A stretch of DNA of 52,638 bases from Limnothrix sp. CACIAM 69d. Lineage in GTDB: Bacteria; Cyanobacteriota; Cyanobacteriia; CACIAM-69d. Every line of letters begins with the position of its first letter. Positions within the stretch are counted from its first letter, which is position 1. Location: contig MKGP02000086.1 in assembly GCA_001913845.2 (NCBI GenBank), positions 1 to 52,638 of the forward strand, written 5' to 3'. Both the position numbers and the translations under genes were made by a program. Below, piece after piece: positions 44,982-52,638 of this stretch. The notes under the pieces are model-generated. The model made no database searches and had not been told where the DNA came from. It worked only from the letters and a program-made list of their open reading frames with translations.

Positions 44982-46927
44982 TAAGGGGCCCCAACGGTGA
45001 TAAAAGCAGACCAGTCCCGAGGATTTGGATGCTGTTTGATGGTTTCCAGCATGGCGCTGCGCAGGGCGACAGCGGTATCGGGATTGCGCTGAAGGGCTTG
45101 ATAAAAAGCAATCATCAGCGTTTTGGTGGGGTTGTCGGGCACTTTCCAAAGGGAAGCCACCACCGTGGGCACGCCGGCCACTAGGAACGATCGCGCCAGA
45201 CCCATCACCCCATCACCCGTAATGCGACCCCGACCAGTATTACAAGCACTCAACACCACAAACTGGGCTTGCAAGCGCATGGTGGCGATTTCTGCGGCTC
45301 GTAACAGACCATCATCCCCTCGGGAGGGAGCCAGGGCCAAGAGGCCAGGCACGGCCGGCTGCACCACCCCTTCCCCCGCTAAGGCAAGGTTGGCATTGTT
45401 GCCATTGACCGTTACGTTGCCACCAATAATCACAGAGCCAGGGCTGACAATTACGCCGCCCCGGCGAGCTTTGGGGGCGTTGGGATCGCGCGGGCGGCCA
45501 AACTCGTTCAAATTGGCATCCAGATCCAAGACCCCGTGGGTGGCGAAATGCAGGATCCGTTGATGGGGCATTTCAGCCACGATCGCGCTTTTGGTGGCCT
45601 GGTCGGTCAGCAGCGGTTGCACCCCCAACATTTGAGCCACCGCCTGGGCCTCGGTTTCAGCTCCGGGCAAAGGAGCCAGCCGCTCCCGTTGGCCATCCGG
45701 GCCGGCGGGTACTTCGGGCATTAAGACCGGGTTACCCACCACCAGACCGGGCTGGGCCGCAGGGGTTTGCGTTTTACGGCGTTGCTCAGCGATGGCTAAC
45801 ACCTGAAGGGATGGCGTTGTGGCGATCGTCTGGGTTTGAACCAGGTAATCGCCGTTGGGATTCTGGAGGGCCGCAAAGGGAACCAGGTTAGTGGCCCCTT
45901 GCACCACAAACACCAAGCGCTGTTTGGGATCGCGGGGCAATTGGGGGGCGATCGGGGCAATCAACAATTGGTAGAGCCGTTTTAGCTCGGTGGTGGCGCT
46001 GTCGGCGGTGGGCAGCACAGCGGTCATGGCTCCCCGGGCCGCCAATACCAATTCCGTGAGGGATTTGGCGGACACTTGGGCGAGATCCACTTCCTTGAAG
46101 GCGATCGACCCATTGGGTTGCACAGCCCAAATGGCGACGATCGAGTCATCTTCCAATTCATCACCAATAATCTTCGGGGTTTTGCCCAAGATCGCATAGG
46201 TGACGAGGGTCGCGTTGAGCTGTTTGGCCAGTTGGCGAATTTGCCCGATCGACAGGGATTCAGTTGTGGGCTGGCGGGCGGCCTGTTGCATCAACACTTC
46301 CACCAGCGCCCGGGCCCGACCCCGTTCGGCCCACTCCAGGGCCGCCTCGGTTTTGCCTTGGGCAATCAGCGTTCGCAACAGTTGGCGATAGGCGTAGCTT
46401 TGTTGTTCCAGCAGCGTCACCCGTTGAATATCGTTTAAGTCGCCGCTGGCTCGTTTGGTTTCCCAAGACTGAATCGCCATCAACAGATGCTTTTCGGCGG
46501 CCGCATAGTCGCGGGTGCGATATTCCGCAATGGCCAACCGACTCAGCCAAGTTTCGTTGCCCGGGTTCCCGTTGGCAAAACGCCGCAACAGGGGAATGGC
46601 CTCCGCATCCCGCCCCAACAGCATCAGACATTGGGCCAGGGGGCCAACGGCCTCGGGACGATTCTCGCCCCCTTGGTCGATCGCCTGTTGGTACAACCGG
46701 GCAGCTTCGGCGTATCGATCTTGGCGATAGAACAATTCATCGGCCCGTTGAATGAGGCGATCGACTTCGGGGCTTTGGGCCCGGTGGGGAAGCAGAGGAC
46801 GGGACTGGGGCAGTTGATCGTTGGGGATCAAGCGCCCGGCCGCCGTCACGGGCCCGCCGAGGCTGACCGATCCCCCCACGAGCGAGATCGTCGCCATTGC
46901 TAACCAGTGCCATCGCCAAGCCACCAT
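44981..46927 (-). CDS. CHAT domain (caspase-like) protein with TPR-like region
   Basis: 648 residues from ATG 46927, which has GGAGAG six bases upstream; ATG 46966 is an alternative. A signal peptide (WHWLAMATISLVGGSVSLGG ... TAAG) is followed by TPR-like helices (about 45-220), then a CHAT protease-like domain. The predicted catalytic pair is His in RILHFATHGVLD and Cys in VVLSACNTGRGRITGDGVMG. Between them is a Gly/Val/Asn-rich insert (GGVIVSPGSVIIGGNVTVNG and on) not usual for the family. Such proteins are common in cyanobacteria and their substrates are unknown. The stop codon TAG lies on the edge of repeat element D. It is divergent from the helicase gene. Confidence 0.9.
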   Translation of the reverse strand: MVAWRWHWLAMATISLVGGSVSLGGPVTAAGRLIPNDQLPQSRPLLPHRAQSPEVDRLIQRADELFYRQDRYAEAARLYQQAIDQGGENRPEAVGPLAQCLMLLGRDAEAIPLLRRFANGNPGNETWLSRLAIAEYRTRDYAAAEKHLLMAIQSWETKRASGDLNDIQRVTLLEQQSYAYRQLLRTLIAQGKTEAALEWAERGRARALVEVLMQQAARQPTTESLSIGQIRQLAKQLNATLVTYAILGKTPKIIGDELEDDSIVAIWAVQPNGSIAFKEVDLAQVSAKSLTELVLAARGAMTAVLPTADSATTELKRLYQLLIAPIAPQLPRDPKQRLVFVVQGATNLVPFAALQNPNGDYLVQTQTIATTPSLQVLAIAEQRRKTQTPAAQPGLVVGNPVLMPEVPAGPDGQRERLAPLPGAETEAQAVAQMLGVQPLLTDQATKSAIVAEMPHQRILHFATHGVLDLDANLNEFGRPRDPNAPKARRGGVIVSPGSVIIGGNVTVNGNNANLALAGEGVVQPAVPGLLALAPSRGDDGLLRAAEIATMRLQAQFVVLSACNTGRGRITGDGVMGLARSFLVAGVPTVVASLWKVPDNPTKTLMIAFYQALQRNPDTAVALRSAMLETIKQHPNPRDWSAFITVGAP

Positions 46928-47024
46928 AGGGCGCTCTCCGTTGATTAACCCAAACCGGGCTACCATGACTGCAATTCCACTTCTGTTCTATCAGATCCAT
47001 CAGCCCTGTCCGATTGCGCTGCCC

Positions 47025-48572
47025 ATGGCTCGGTTGCCCCGCTTAAGTTTCGATCGCGGCACTCTGATTTTGCATCCACCGCCCAAGGGCCGCAGTTGGA
47101 TTGAATGGGCCATTTGGGACGATCGAATCGAAAAGTTTCGGATTCCGGCGCATCAATACCGATCGTTGGTGGAGCGCTTGCGGGCCGAGGCGATCGAGTT
47201 TCAGGACGAGGCCAAGGAATTTGCCCCCCTGGAACTGCAACCCCGGTTGCAAATGGAACCCTATCCCCACCAGCAGGAGGCCCTGGCGGCCTGGAAACAG
47301 GCGGGTCGCCAAGGGGTGGTGGTGTTGCCAACGGCGGCGGGCAAAACCTACTTAGCCCAAATGGCCATGGTGGCTACACCGCGCAGCACGTTGGTGATTG
47401 TGCCCACGCTGGATTTGATGCATCAGTGGTATGCCCATTGGTCGGCGGCGTTTCCCGATGTGGCGGTGGGGTTGTTGGGGGGTGGCTCGCGCGATCGAAC
47501 GCCCCTGTTGGTGGCCACCTACGACAGCGCCGCTATCCATGCCGAAGCCTTGGGCAATCAGTATGGCCTGTTGATTTTTGATGAATGTCATCACTTGCCC
47601 AGCCAGTTTTATCGGGCGATCGCCGATTGTTCGATCGCCCCATACCGCTTGGGGCTAACGGCCACACCCGATCGGGCGGATGGTCGCCATGTGGATTTGG
47701 ATGAGCTGATTGGGCCCGAGGTCTACCGCAAAGCGCCGGAGGACTTGTCGGGCAAAGCCTTAGCCGATCACGAGGTGGTGCAAATTCGGGTGAACTTGGC
47801 CGATCGGGAGCGGGATCGCTACGAGACCTTGATTCAAACCCGGAATCAATTTTTACGATCGCAGAAAATTAGCTTTGGCTCCTTGGATGGCTGGCAGCGG
47901 TTTATTCAGGTTTCTGCCCGATCGGCCGAAGGCCGCCGGGCCTTGCTGGCGCACCACGAGGCCAAGGCGATCGCCCTCGGCACCGATGGCAAATTGCGCC
48001 TGTTGGCGGATTTATTGGCTCAACATCACCCCGATCGGGTGTTGATTTTCACCAACGACAACGCCACGGTCTATCGAATTTCCCAGGAATTCTTGATCCC
48101 CGCCATCACCCACCAAACGCCGGTCAAGGAGCGTCACGAAATTCTGCAAAAGTTCAAACAGGGGGACTATTGCACGATCGTTGTGGCCAATGTGTTGGAT
48201 GAAGGGGTGGATGTGCCCGATGCGAAGGTGGCGATTTTCTTGGCGGGCAGCGGTTCCACTCGGCAGTTCATTCAACGGTTGGGGCGAATTTTGCGGAAGG
48301 GCAGTGAACCGGGCAAACGGGCCATTCTCTACGAAGTGGTGGCGGCGGACACGGTGGAGGAACGCACGAGCGATCGCCGCCGCCCCACCACCCCATCGGC
48401 GGCCCCACCCGATCGCGCCAAGGGCCAACTCACCTTGCTGCCCAGTCCGTCTTCCGGGCGATCGCCTCTGAAGGCGGCGGAGGCCAAACCTCGCTATGGA
48501 TCTCGCCGGCCGCCGAAAACGCCTGCGCCCGATTCCAATCTCGATCCCGATCCTGAGGAAGCTGAGCAGTAA
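47025..48572 (+). CDS. XPB/Rad25-like DEAD/DEAH-box helicase
   Basis: 515 residues from ATG 47025; ATG 46965 would add 20 residues and overlap the divergent CHAT leader. Superfamily 2 motifs: Q-like YPHQQEALAAWKQAG, motif I VVLPTAAGKTYLAQM, motif II LIFDECHHLPSQF, motif III LGLTATPDRADG, then a helicase C domain with IFTNDNATVYRISQEF, VVANVLDEGVDVPDAKVAIF and the arginine-finger motif QRLGRILRKG. The C-terminal 90 residues are Pro/Arg-rich. The family is related to XPB. No nuclease partner gene (Bax1-like) is adjacent. Its substrate and role in repair are not known from sequence. Confidence 0.9.
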   Translation: MARLPRLSFDRGTLILHPPPKGRSWIEWAIWDDRIEKFRIPAHQYRSLVERLRAEAIEFQDEAKEFAPLELQPRLQMEPYPHQQEALAAWKQAGRQGVVVLPTAAGKTYLAQMAMVATPRSTLVIVPTLDLMHQWYAHWSAAFPDVAVGLLGGGSRDRTPLLVATYDSAAIHAEALGNQYGLLIFDECHHLPSQFYRAIADCSIAPYRLGLTATPDRADGRHVDLDELIGPEVYRKAPEDLSGKALADHEVVQIRVNLADRERDRYETLIQTRNQFLRSQKISFGSLDGWQRFIQVSARSAEGRRALLAHHEAKAIALGTDGKLRLLADLLAQHHPDRVLIFTNDNATVYRISQEFLIPAITHQTPVKERHEILQKFKQGDYCTIVVANVLDEGVDVPDAKVAIFLAGSGSTRQFIQRLGRILRKGSEPGKRAILYEVVAADTVEERTSDRRRPTTPSAAPPDRAKGQLTLLPSPSSGRSPLKAAEAKPRYGSRRPPKTPAPDSNLDPDPEEAEQ

Positions 48573-48796
48573 CGAAGGGGACTTGCAAAGCACCGATCGC
48601 CGTCGGGGCAAGGGGCTTAGGGCCTGTCGTCAAATCACCTGAAACCCTGATTCCACCGTTAACCGTTAGCAGATCGTGGGGGACAAGATGCTCAAGCCCC
48701 TTGTTACGACGATTGGGGCATGGAAAATCAACCGTTGTTGTCTGATCTCAGGAAATGACGACAGGGCTTCAGCCCCTTTCGAGCCTGGTGTGGAAT
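48573..48796. other. Convergent intergenic region holding a palindrome split by a type 2 element
   Basis: Between the helicase (rightward) and TPR (leftward) genes. The spacer is almost entirely the split palindrome CAAGGGGCTTA ... CAGCCCCTT and the type 2 element inserted at its centre. Confidence 0.6.
48620..48768. mobile_element. Miniature inverted-repeat element type 2, copy 2
   Basis: 149 bp with termini GGGCCTGTCGTC and GACGACAGGGCT (last three bases diverged). Flanks are TA on the left and TC on the right (one base off TA). It sits at the centre of a stand-alone palindromic repeat, exactly as copy 1 does. The interior shares GATCGTGGGGGACAAG and GGGGCATGGAAAATCAACC-like segments with copy 1. 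Confidence 0.88.
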
Positions 48797-50200
48797 TTAG
48801 AGCGAGTTCCGCAGTTCCCGCAATTGTTGCAAACCGGCTTGATCCTGTCGATCGCGGTAAATCACTTCCGCCGCCTGGAGATCTGCCCGCGCCGCCACTC
48901 GATCGCCCCGGGAGCGATGGGCCCTCGCTCGATTCAACAAGACGTTGGCATAGGTGGGCTGTAACCGCAGGGCCTCGGAATAATCCGCGATCGCCCCGAG
49001 CCAATCGCGCATTCCGGCCCGGGCTAACCCCCTGGCGTGGAAGGCTTCCGCATAGTCCACATTCACCCGCAGGGCCGCTGAATAGTCCGCGATCGCAGCT
49101 TCAAAGTTGCGTCGCTGATGATAAACCATCCCTCGGTTGACATAGGCATTGGCATAGAGCGGATCCAGTTCGATCGCCCGGTTCAAGTCCGCCAGGGCCT
49201 CCCGAATTTGTCCCATTTGGAAATAGCCTAACCCGCGTAGGTTATAGGCTTCGGCCACTTGGGGATCCACCGCGATCGCCTGGCCGTAGTCGGCCATGGC
49301 CCGGTTGCGATCGCCCGCAATGTGGCGCAACAGGCCGCGCTTCACCCAGCCGCTGGCCTGCTGGGGCCGCAGGGCCACCACCCGATCCAAATCCGCCGCC
49401 GCGCCCGGTCGATCGCCCCGGTCAAACCGCAACACGCCACGATTAAACAGGGCTTCCGCCGATTGGGGATTCCGGTCGATCGCCGCGTCAAAATCCGCCA
49501 AGGCCGCCGCCCCGTCGCCCCGTTGGCGGTGAACCGTTCCCCGGTTGATGTAGGCATTCACATAGTTGGGATCGAGGGCGATCGCCCGATCGTAATCCGC
49601 CAAAGCCGCGGCCCAATCTTGTTGATCGCGATAGGCATTGCCCCGGTTGTAGTAAATGGTTGGGTCATTTGAGTTTTGACTCAGGGCCGCTGAATAGTCC
49701 GCGATCGCCCCGGCCAGGTCGCCCCGGGCCCGACGCACCACCCCCCGATTCACCAGGGCATTGGTCAACTGCGGATCCAAGCGCAGGGCTTCGGTGTAGT
49801 CCGCGATCGCCGCTTCCGCCACCTGCAAGTTCCATTGGGCATTGCCCCGGTTGTAATAGAGCCGAGCCAGTTGGGCGGGGGGCAGTTGACCCGCCGGTTG
49901 CAGTTCGATCGCCTTGGAAAAGTCCGCCACCGCCCCGGCAAAGTCGCGATTACGGAGCCGTTCTTGGGCCCGGTTGGCAAAAAAGTCCGCAGATTCCTGA
50001 CCGATCGCCCCTTCGGAGTTAGGGGTTTGGGCCATCCAGTGATCGGCAGCCGGAGCCAAGTTGGGTTGTGGCAGCGACGGCGCGATCGCCCTAGCCGTTG
50101 TGGCTAAGCACAAACTCGCAACGGAACCACTGATTAGGATTAACCCTTTGCGCCATTGCCCTTTGCGCCATTGCCCTTTACGCCATTGTTCTTGTCTCAT
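48797..50200 (-). CDS. Exported TPR repeat protein
   Basis: 467 residues from ATG 50200. An N-terminal signal peptide with an unusual basic region made of three QWRKG repeats is followed by the hydrophobic core LILISGSVASLCLATTARAI. The rest (about 75-460) consists of eleven or so tetratricopeptide repeats of 34 residues, with the typical pattern YYNRGNA...DYTEALRLDP. TPR arrays serve as protein-binding scaffolds; the partner is unknown and the protein is probably periplasmic or lumenal. GAGAG lies a few bases before the ATG. It follows the YbjN-like gene by 17 bases on the same strand. Confidence 0.92.
   Translation of the reverse strand: MRQEQWRKGQWRKGQWRKGLILISGSVASLCLATTARAIAPSLPQPNLAPAADHWMAQTPNSEGAIGQESADFFANRAQERLRNRDFAGAVADFSKAIELQPAGQLPPAQLARLYYNRGNAQWNLQVAEAAIADYTEALRLDPQLTNALVNRGVVRRARGDLAGAIADYSAALSQNSNDPTIYYNRGNAYRDQQDWAAALADYDRAIALDPNYVNAYINRGTVHRQRGDGAAALADFDAAIDRNPQSAEALFNRGVLRFDRGDRPGAAADLDRVVALRPQQASGWVKRGLLRHIAGDRNRAMADYGQAIAVDPQVAEAYNLRGLGYFQMGQIREALADLNRAIELDPLYANAYVNRGMVYHQRRNFEAAIADYSAALRVNVDYAEAFHARGLARAGMRDWLGAIADYSEALRLQPTYANVLLNRARAHRSRGDRVAARADLQAAEVIYRDRQDQAGLQQLRELRNSL
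50144..50188 (-). repeat. 15-base tandem repeat in the signal peptide coding region
   Basis: Three copies of CAATGGCGCAAAGGG (one with a single change) in direct succession encode QWRKG three times in the basic part of the TPR protein's signal peptide. Change in copy number would alter its positive charge but keep the frame. Confidence 0.85.
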
Positions 50201-50217
50201 CAATTTCTCTCAAGCCG

Positions 50218-50676
50218 TTAGGTCAAACTGGGCACGCGATCGACCGCCCGTTGACCGCCCCAGCGCGAGACGATCGCATCGTCATATTCATCCGCCAAGG
50301 ACAAAACCGCCTGCACCGATGCTTCCAATTCCGGGCGATCGCACTCAGAACCCACGATCGCATGGTTTAGGAAAATATCACCATCGGCATCGATTCCAAA
50401 AGCCCCGAACAGCAACCGATCATTCTCACGTAATAGATAGTGCATCAGCTCCGGCGACAAATCCACATTGGTCACCACATAGGAGCGCGTGTTCACCACT
50501 GCATCATCGTCCCCCCAGGGCAACACCTCCACCAACACACAGGCAGAACCGGCGGTGATGTAAGCCGTGGGATGGGGTGCTTCCATGTCAATCACCACAT
50601 CGGACCAAATCCCTTGGAGCCAAGGAAAAATCTTCTCGTAACAGCTTTTTTGGGCTTCGGTTTTAAATGTCGCCAT
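50218..50676 (-). CDS. YbjN domain-containing protein
   Basis: 152 residues from ATG 50676 (an open frame to 50823 has unlikely sequence). It matches YbjN-type proteins, which have a fold related to type III secretion chaperones and an unclear function. Recognisable parts: FKTEAQKSCYEKIFPWLQGI, ITAGSACVLVEVLPWGDDDA, TNVDLSPELMHYLLRENDRL then LFGAFGIDADGDIFLNHAIV. Cytoplasmic, no signal. It precedes the TPR gene closely, so a shared transcript is likely. Confidence 0.85.
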   Translation of the reverse strand: MATFKTEAQKSCYEKIFPWLQGIWSDVVIDMEAPHPTAYITAGSACVLVEVLPWGDDDAVVNTRSYVVTNVDLSPELMHYLLRENDRLLFGAFGIDADGDIFLNHAIVGSECDRPELEASVQAVLSLADEYDDAIVSRWGGQRAVDRVPSLT

Positions 50677-50886
50677 GCGGATCACCCCAAATTTATGTTG
50701 AAAAACAATCTCCTCAGCGGCAGATGATCCGCCAGCGACTCCAGCAACGGCCCTGAATCGCCAGGGTGGGAGCTTGCTGAATTGGGCCGGCTCGATCGGG
50801 CTGCAATATTGCCGTTTTAACAAAAATCCAGAACTCCCGTCCTGATGTGGCCAATCATTACAGCTTTTACCGGCTTGCGACCCTAA

Positions 50887-51017
50887 GAGGATGTCTGAGA
50901 AGTATCTTTCAATATGGGCTGAAGATTAATTGTCGTAGGAACAAGGGGCTTAAGCCCCTTGTCTACATCGATCTCTGGGGCGTACAGAGTAGCAATTTTG
51001 GCTTTTCAGACATCCTC
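50887..51017 (+). mobile_element. Miniature inverted-repeat element type 1, copy E
   Basis: 131 bp with left terminus GAGGATGTCTGAGAAG and right terminus complementary to GAGGATGTCTGAAAAGCC, flanked by perfect TAA duplications (50884-50886 and 51018-51020). The intact 20-bp palindrome lies at 50942-50961. The stop codon TAG of the SelO gene (51019-51017) is formed by the duplication plus the first base of the terminal repeat. Copies B and E are the most alike. Confidence 0.92.
50942..50961. repeat. 20-bp palindromic repeat, copy 5, in element E
   Basis: Perfect palindrome with half-site CAAGGGGCTT; symmetry extends one more base on each side. Confidence 0.9.
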
Positions 51018-52462
51018 TAAGAACCGATCGCCCTCAGCAGTTCCGCGAAGGGTTGCCAATCGTCGGCCTGGTCGATCGCCTCCCAAACACGCTCAATTTC
51101 GGGCCGGACGATCGTGATCAACGGGTTAGCCCGCTGGAGTTGGTCAGCCACGGCCGCCAAGTCCTGATCCGATTGCTGTTGCAAAATTCGCCCATAAACT
51201 TCGCACCATTTTCCCCAATAGGCCAGGGTTTCCCCTTGGGGGTTGCTGTCAGCAGGGCCCACCCAAAAGGGGCGATCGCTGGCATAGTCTTCCGGGCGAT
51301 CGCGCCAACTGGGGGCAAAGTGGCTGCGCAGTTTGGCAAAGAACGCGTGATAGGGCGTTTGGGAAACGGCTAAAAATTGCACCGTTGCCTCCACCAAATC
51401 ATCCGCCTCTGCTTCTGCCAAATGCTCAAACCCCAGCCGGGCCGCCATTAACCGGCGATATTCTTGAGCATATTGTTCTGGGAATCGTTCCAGTCCGGCT
51501 TCTAAATCTGCCACCGGCATCACCATTTCCAGCGGCCGTTGCAACAGCTCCAAATTCAAGCGGCAAATGGTGGGTTGGTTGCCATAGGCGTAGCGGCCGT
51601 AATAGTCAAAATAGGCCGCCGTAAATTGCAAATCGTAAGTGGGAATGAAAGCATAGGGGCCATAGTCGAAACTCTGGCCCGTGATCAGCATATTGTCCGT
51701 GTTCAAAACCGCATGGCAGAACCCCGCCACCATCCATTGGGCACAAAGCCGCGCCACCCGCTCCACCAATTCGGCATAGAGCTTGGCTTTCCAATCCCGA
51801 TCGCCTGCCCAATGGCCATAGTAGGTTTCCAGCACATGGGCCAACAGGCGATCGATTAAATCAGGCCGCTTGAGATAGTGCAGGCGCTCAAACGTGCCAA
51901 ATCGAATGTGGCTTGCTCCCATCCGCACAATCACGGACGATCGCGTGGGCGAAGGTTCATCACCTCGCCACAGTTTTTCGCCCGTTTCAATCAGTGACAA
52001 GGTGCGTGATGTGTTGACCCCCAACCGATCGAGCATCTCCGTCGCCAACACTTCCCGCACGCCACCCTTAAGGGTCAAGCGCCCATCGCCGTTTCGGGAA
52101 TAGGGAGTTTGGCCGGATCCTTTCGTGGCCAAATCATAAAGAACGCCGTCTTGGCCCCGCACTTGGCCATATAAAAACCCCCGTCCATCGCCCAACCGTG
52201 GGTTATATTCCCCAAACTGATAGCCGTGGTAACGCATGGCCAGCAGCGGTTCCCGTCCGACAAATTGCCCAAAGGCCGCCACAAAGTCATCGTCACAAAC
52301 CGCCGCAGGATCTAGCCCCAGCTTCGGCAGCAGGTGATCATTCCGAAAGCGCAATTGATGCATTGGAAATTCGGCGGCCGCCACCGGGTCAAAATAATCG
52401 TCCCCCAGTGACTGAAAAGCGGGTTCGTAATCCAAACGCAGAAATGGATTGGCGGGGGTCAT
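51017..52462 (-). CDS. selO: SelO-family protein (UPF0061, protein adenylyltransferase)
   Basis: 481 residues from ATG 52462; the frame is open to 52573 with unrelated sequence. SelO is a pseudokinase-fold enzyme that transfers AMP to Ser/Thr/Tyr of target proteins. Matching segments: [40 protein letters not shown] then [34 protein letters not shown] and [20 protein letters not shown] followed by [10 protein letters not shown] with the metal-binding Asn/Asp. The C-terminus lacks the Cys/Sec-Ser-Ser tail of some SelO proteins. The stop codon TAG is created at the edge of repeat element E, but the length fits the cyanobacterial subgroup as I recall it, so little or nothing may have been lost. 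Confidence 0.93.
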   Translation of the reverse strand: MTPANPFLRLDYEPAFQSLGDDYFDPVAAAEFPMHQLRFRNDHLLPKLGLDPAAVCDDDFVAAFGQFVGREPLLAMRYHGYQFGEYNPRLGDGRGFLYGQVRGQDGVLYDLATKGSGQTPYSRNGDGRLTLKGGVREVLATEMLDRLGVNTSRTLSLIETGEKLWRGDEPSPTRSSVIVRMGASHIRFGTFERLHYLKRPDLIDRLLAHVLETYYGHWAGDRDWKAKLYAELVERVARLCAQWMVAGFCHAVLNTDNMLITGQSFDYGPYAFIPTYDLQFTAAYFDYYGRYAYGNQPTICRLNLELLQRPLEMVMPVADLEAGLERFPEQYAQEYRRLMAARLGFEHLAEAEADDLVEATVQFLAVSQTPYHAFFAKLRSHFAPSWRDRPEDYASDRPFWVGPADSNPQGETLAYWGKWCEVYGRILQQQSDQDLAAVADQLQRANPLITIVRPEIERVWEAIDQADDWQPFAELLRAIGS

Positions 52463-52502
52463 GGTTATGAATGGGAATCGGTTGGGAATAATTGAGAAAA
52501 CT

Positions 52503-52544
52503 AATTTAAAAAAATGAACTACCCCGCCGCAAGCGGACGGGGTA
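52503..52544 (-). terminator. Strong hairpin and T-run after the partial transposase gene
   Basis: On the minus strand TACCCCG and CGGGGTA enclose GCGG/CCGC with a tiny loop (52520-52544) and are followed within a few bases by a run of seven T. It lies seven bases after the stop codon of the partial gene at the right edge. It can act as a terminator and may also be part of the end of an IS200/IS605-type element. Confidence 0.65.
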
Positions 52545-52550
52545 TCAGAA

Positions 52551-52637
52551 TCAAAAAAGAGTAAGCTGCTCATCTCTGTGCAATTTCAGATACTCATTAC
52601 CCTGGTTCTTAACGTATCTCGCTATCATCCCTTCATC
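52551..52637 (-). CDS. C-terminal end of an IS200/IS605-type transposase (partial)
   Basis: The last 28 codons of a gene that enters from the right edge: [20 protein letters not shown] then RDEQLTLF and TGA. The pattern of a final helix with YVKNQG and an -LF end is what IS200/IS605 TnpA (Y1 transposase) proteins often show, and the hairpin just downstream fits the structure of such elements. The assignment rests on a short fragment and could be wrong. The catalytic tyrosine and HUH motif would lie outside the window. Confidence 0.5.
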   Translation of the reverse strand, partial: DEGMIARYVKNQGNEYLKLHRDEQLTLF

Positions 52638-52638
52638 T

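Noticed and set aside
51017-51120. Possible truncation of SelO by repeat element E
   Set aside because: The protein ends about where I recall cyanobacterial members of the family ending, and the pre-insertion sequence would also give a stop at the same codon; truncation is not supported.

Overview
The window comes from a cyanobacterial chromosome. The evidence is the photosystem II operon psbEFLJ with ycf48 and a membrane-anchored rubredoxin upstream, the ndhC-ndhK-ndhJ cluster, Rcp1-like and Cph1-like signalling proteins, a PatD-like protein, a DUF3318 protein, and very frequent GCGATCGC (HIP1) octamers in genes and spacers. Base composition is moderately GC-rich with AT-rich intergenic patches. 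The genus cannot be fixed from this window; a filamentous, Limnothrix- or Pseudanabaena-like organism is only a guess.

Layout. 1-760: two hairpins and a small rhodanese gene. 0.8-8.7 kb: a signalling block on the minus strand, made of a Cph1-type multi-PAS/GAF histidine kinase (split near its 5' end by an apparent frameshift), an Rcp1-like response regulator, and a REC-PAS-GAF-GGDEF diguanylate cyclase. 9-10.3 kb: three small uncharacterised genes. 10.9-15 kb: a circularly permuted ATP-grasp protein, rpsD, a DUF6464-like protein and a DUF3318 protein. 15.3-18.1 kb: rubA-ycf48-psbE-psbF-psbL-psbJ on the minus strand. psbF, psbL and psbJ are 39-44 codon genes; psbL and psbJ start with GTG. 18.5-20.1 kb: ndhC-K-J. 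20.4-23.2 kb: a RodZ-like protein, an RsuA/RluB-type pseudouridine synthase and a small secreted protein coupled to it. 23.5-25.7 kb: prfC and an overlapping methyltransferase gene. 26.6-32.1 kb: mutS2, a large membrane protein, a NUDIX hydrolase and ridA. 32.2-36 kb: a PlsY-like/PEP-utilising fusion and a partner gene. 36.2-39.4 kb: an ABC-2 permease and the bifunctional (p)ppGpp enzyme. 40-52.5 kb: a PatD-like protein, a SPOR-like protein, a membrane histidine kinase, a CHAT protease-like protein, an XPB-like helicase, TPR and YbjN proteins and SelO. At the right edge lies the 3' end of what looks like an IS200/IS605-type transposase gene.

The most distinctive signal is a layered set of small repeats. 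A 20-bp perfect palindrome (half-site CAAGGGGCTT) stands alone in spacers, lies inside the mutS2 reading frame, and forms the core of a roughly 130-bp miniature inverted-repeat element. Five copies of that element are present (termini GAGGATGTCTGA), each flanked by 3-bp TNA duplications. Three of the five sit exactly on stop codons and leave four genes properly terminated. A second miniature element (termini GGGCCTGTCGTC, TA target) has inserted twice, both times at the centre of the palindrome; one of these insertions is nested inside a copy of the first element. No transposase for either miniature element is in the window. No CRISPR array, tRNA or rRNA gene was seen.
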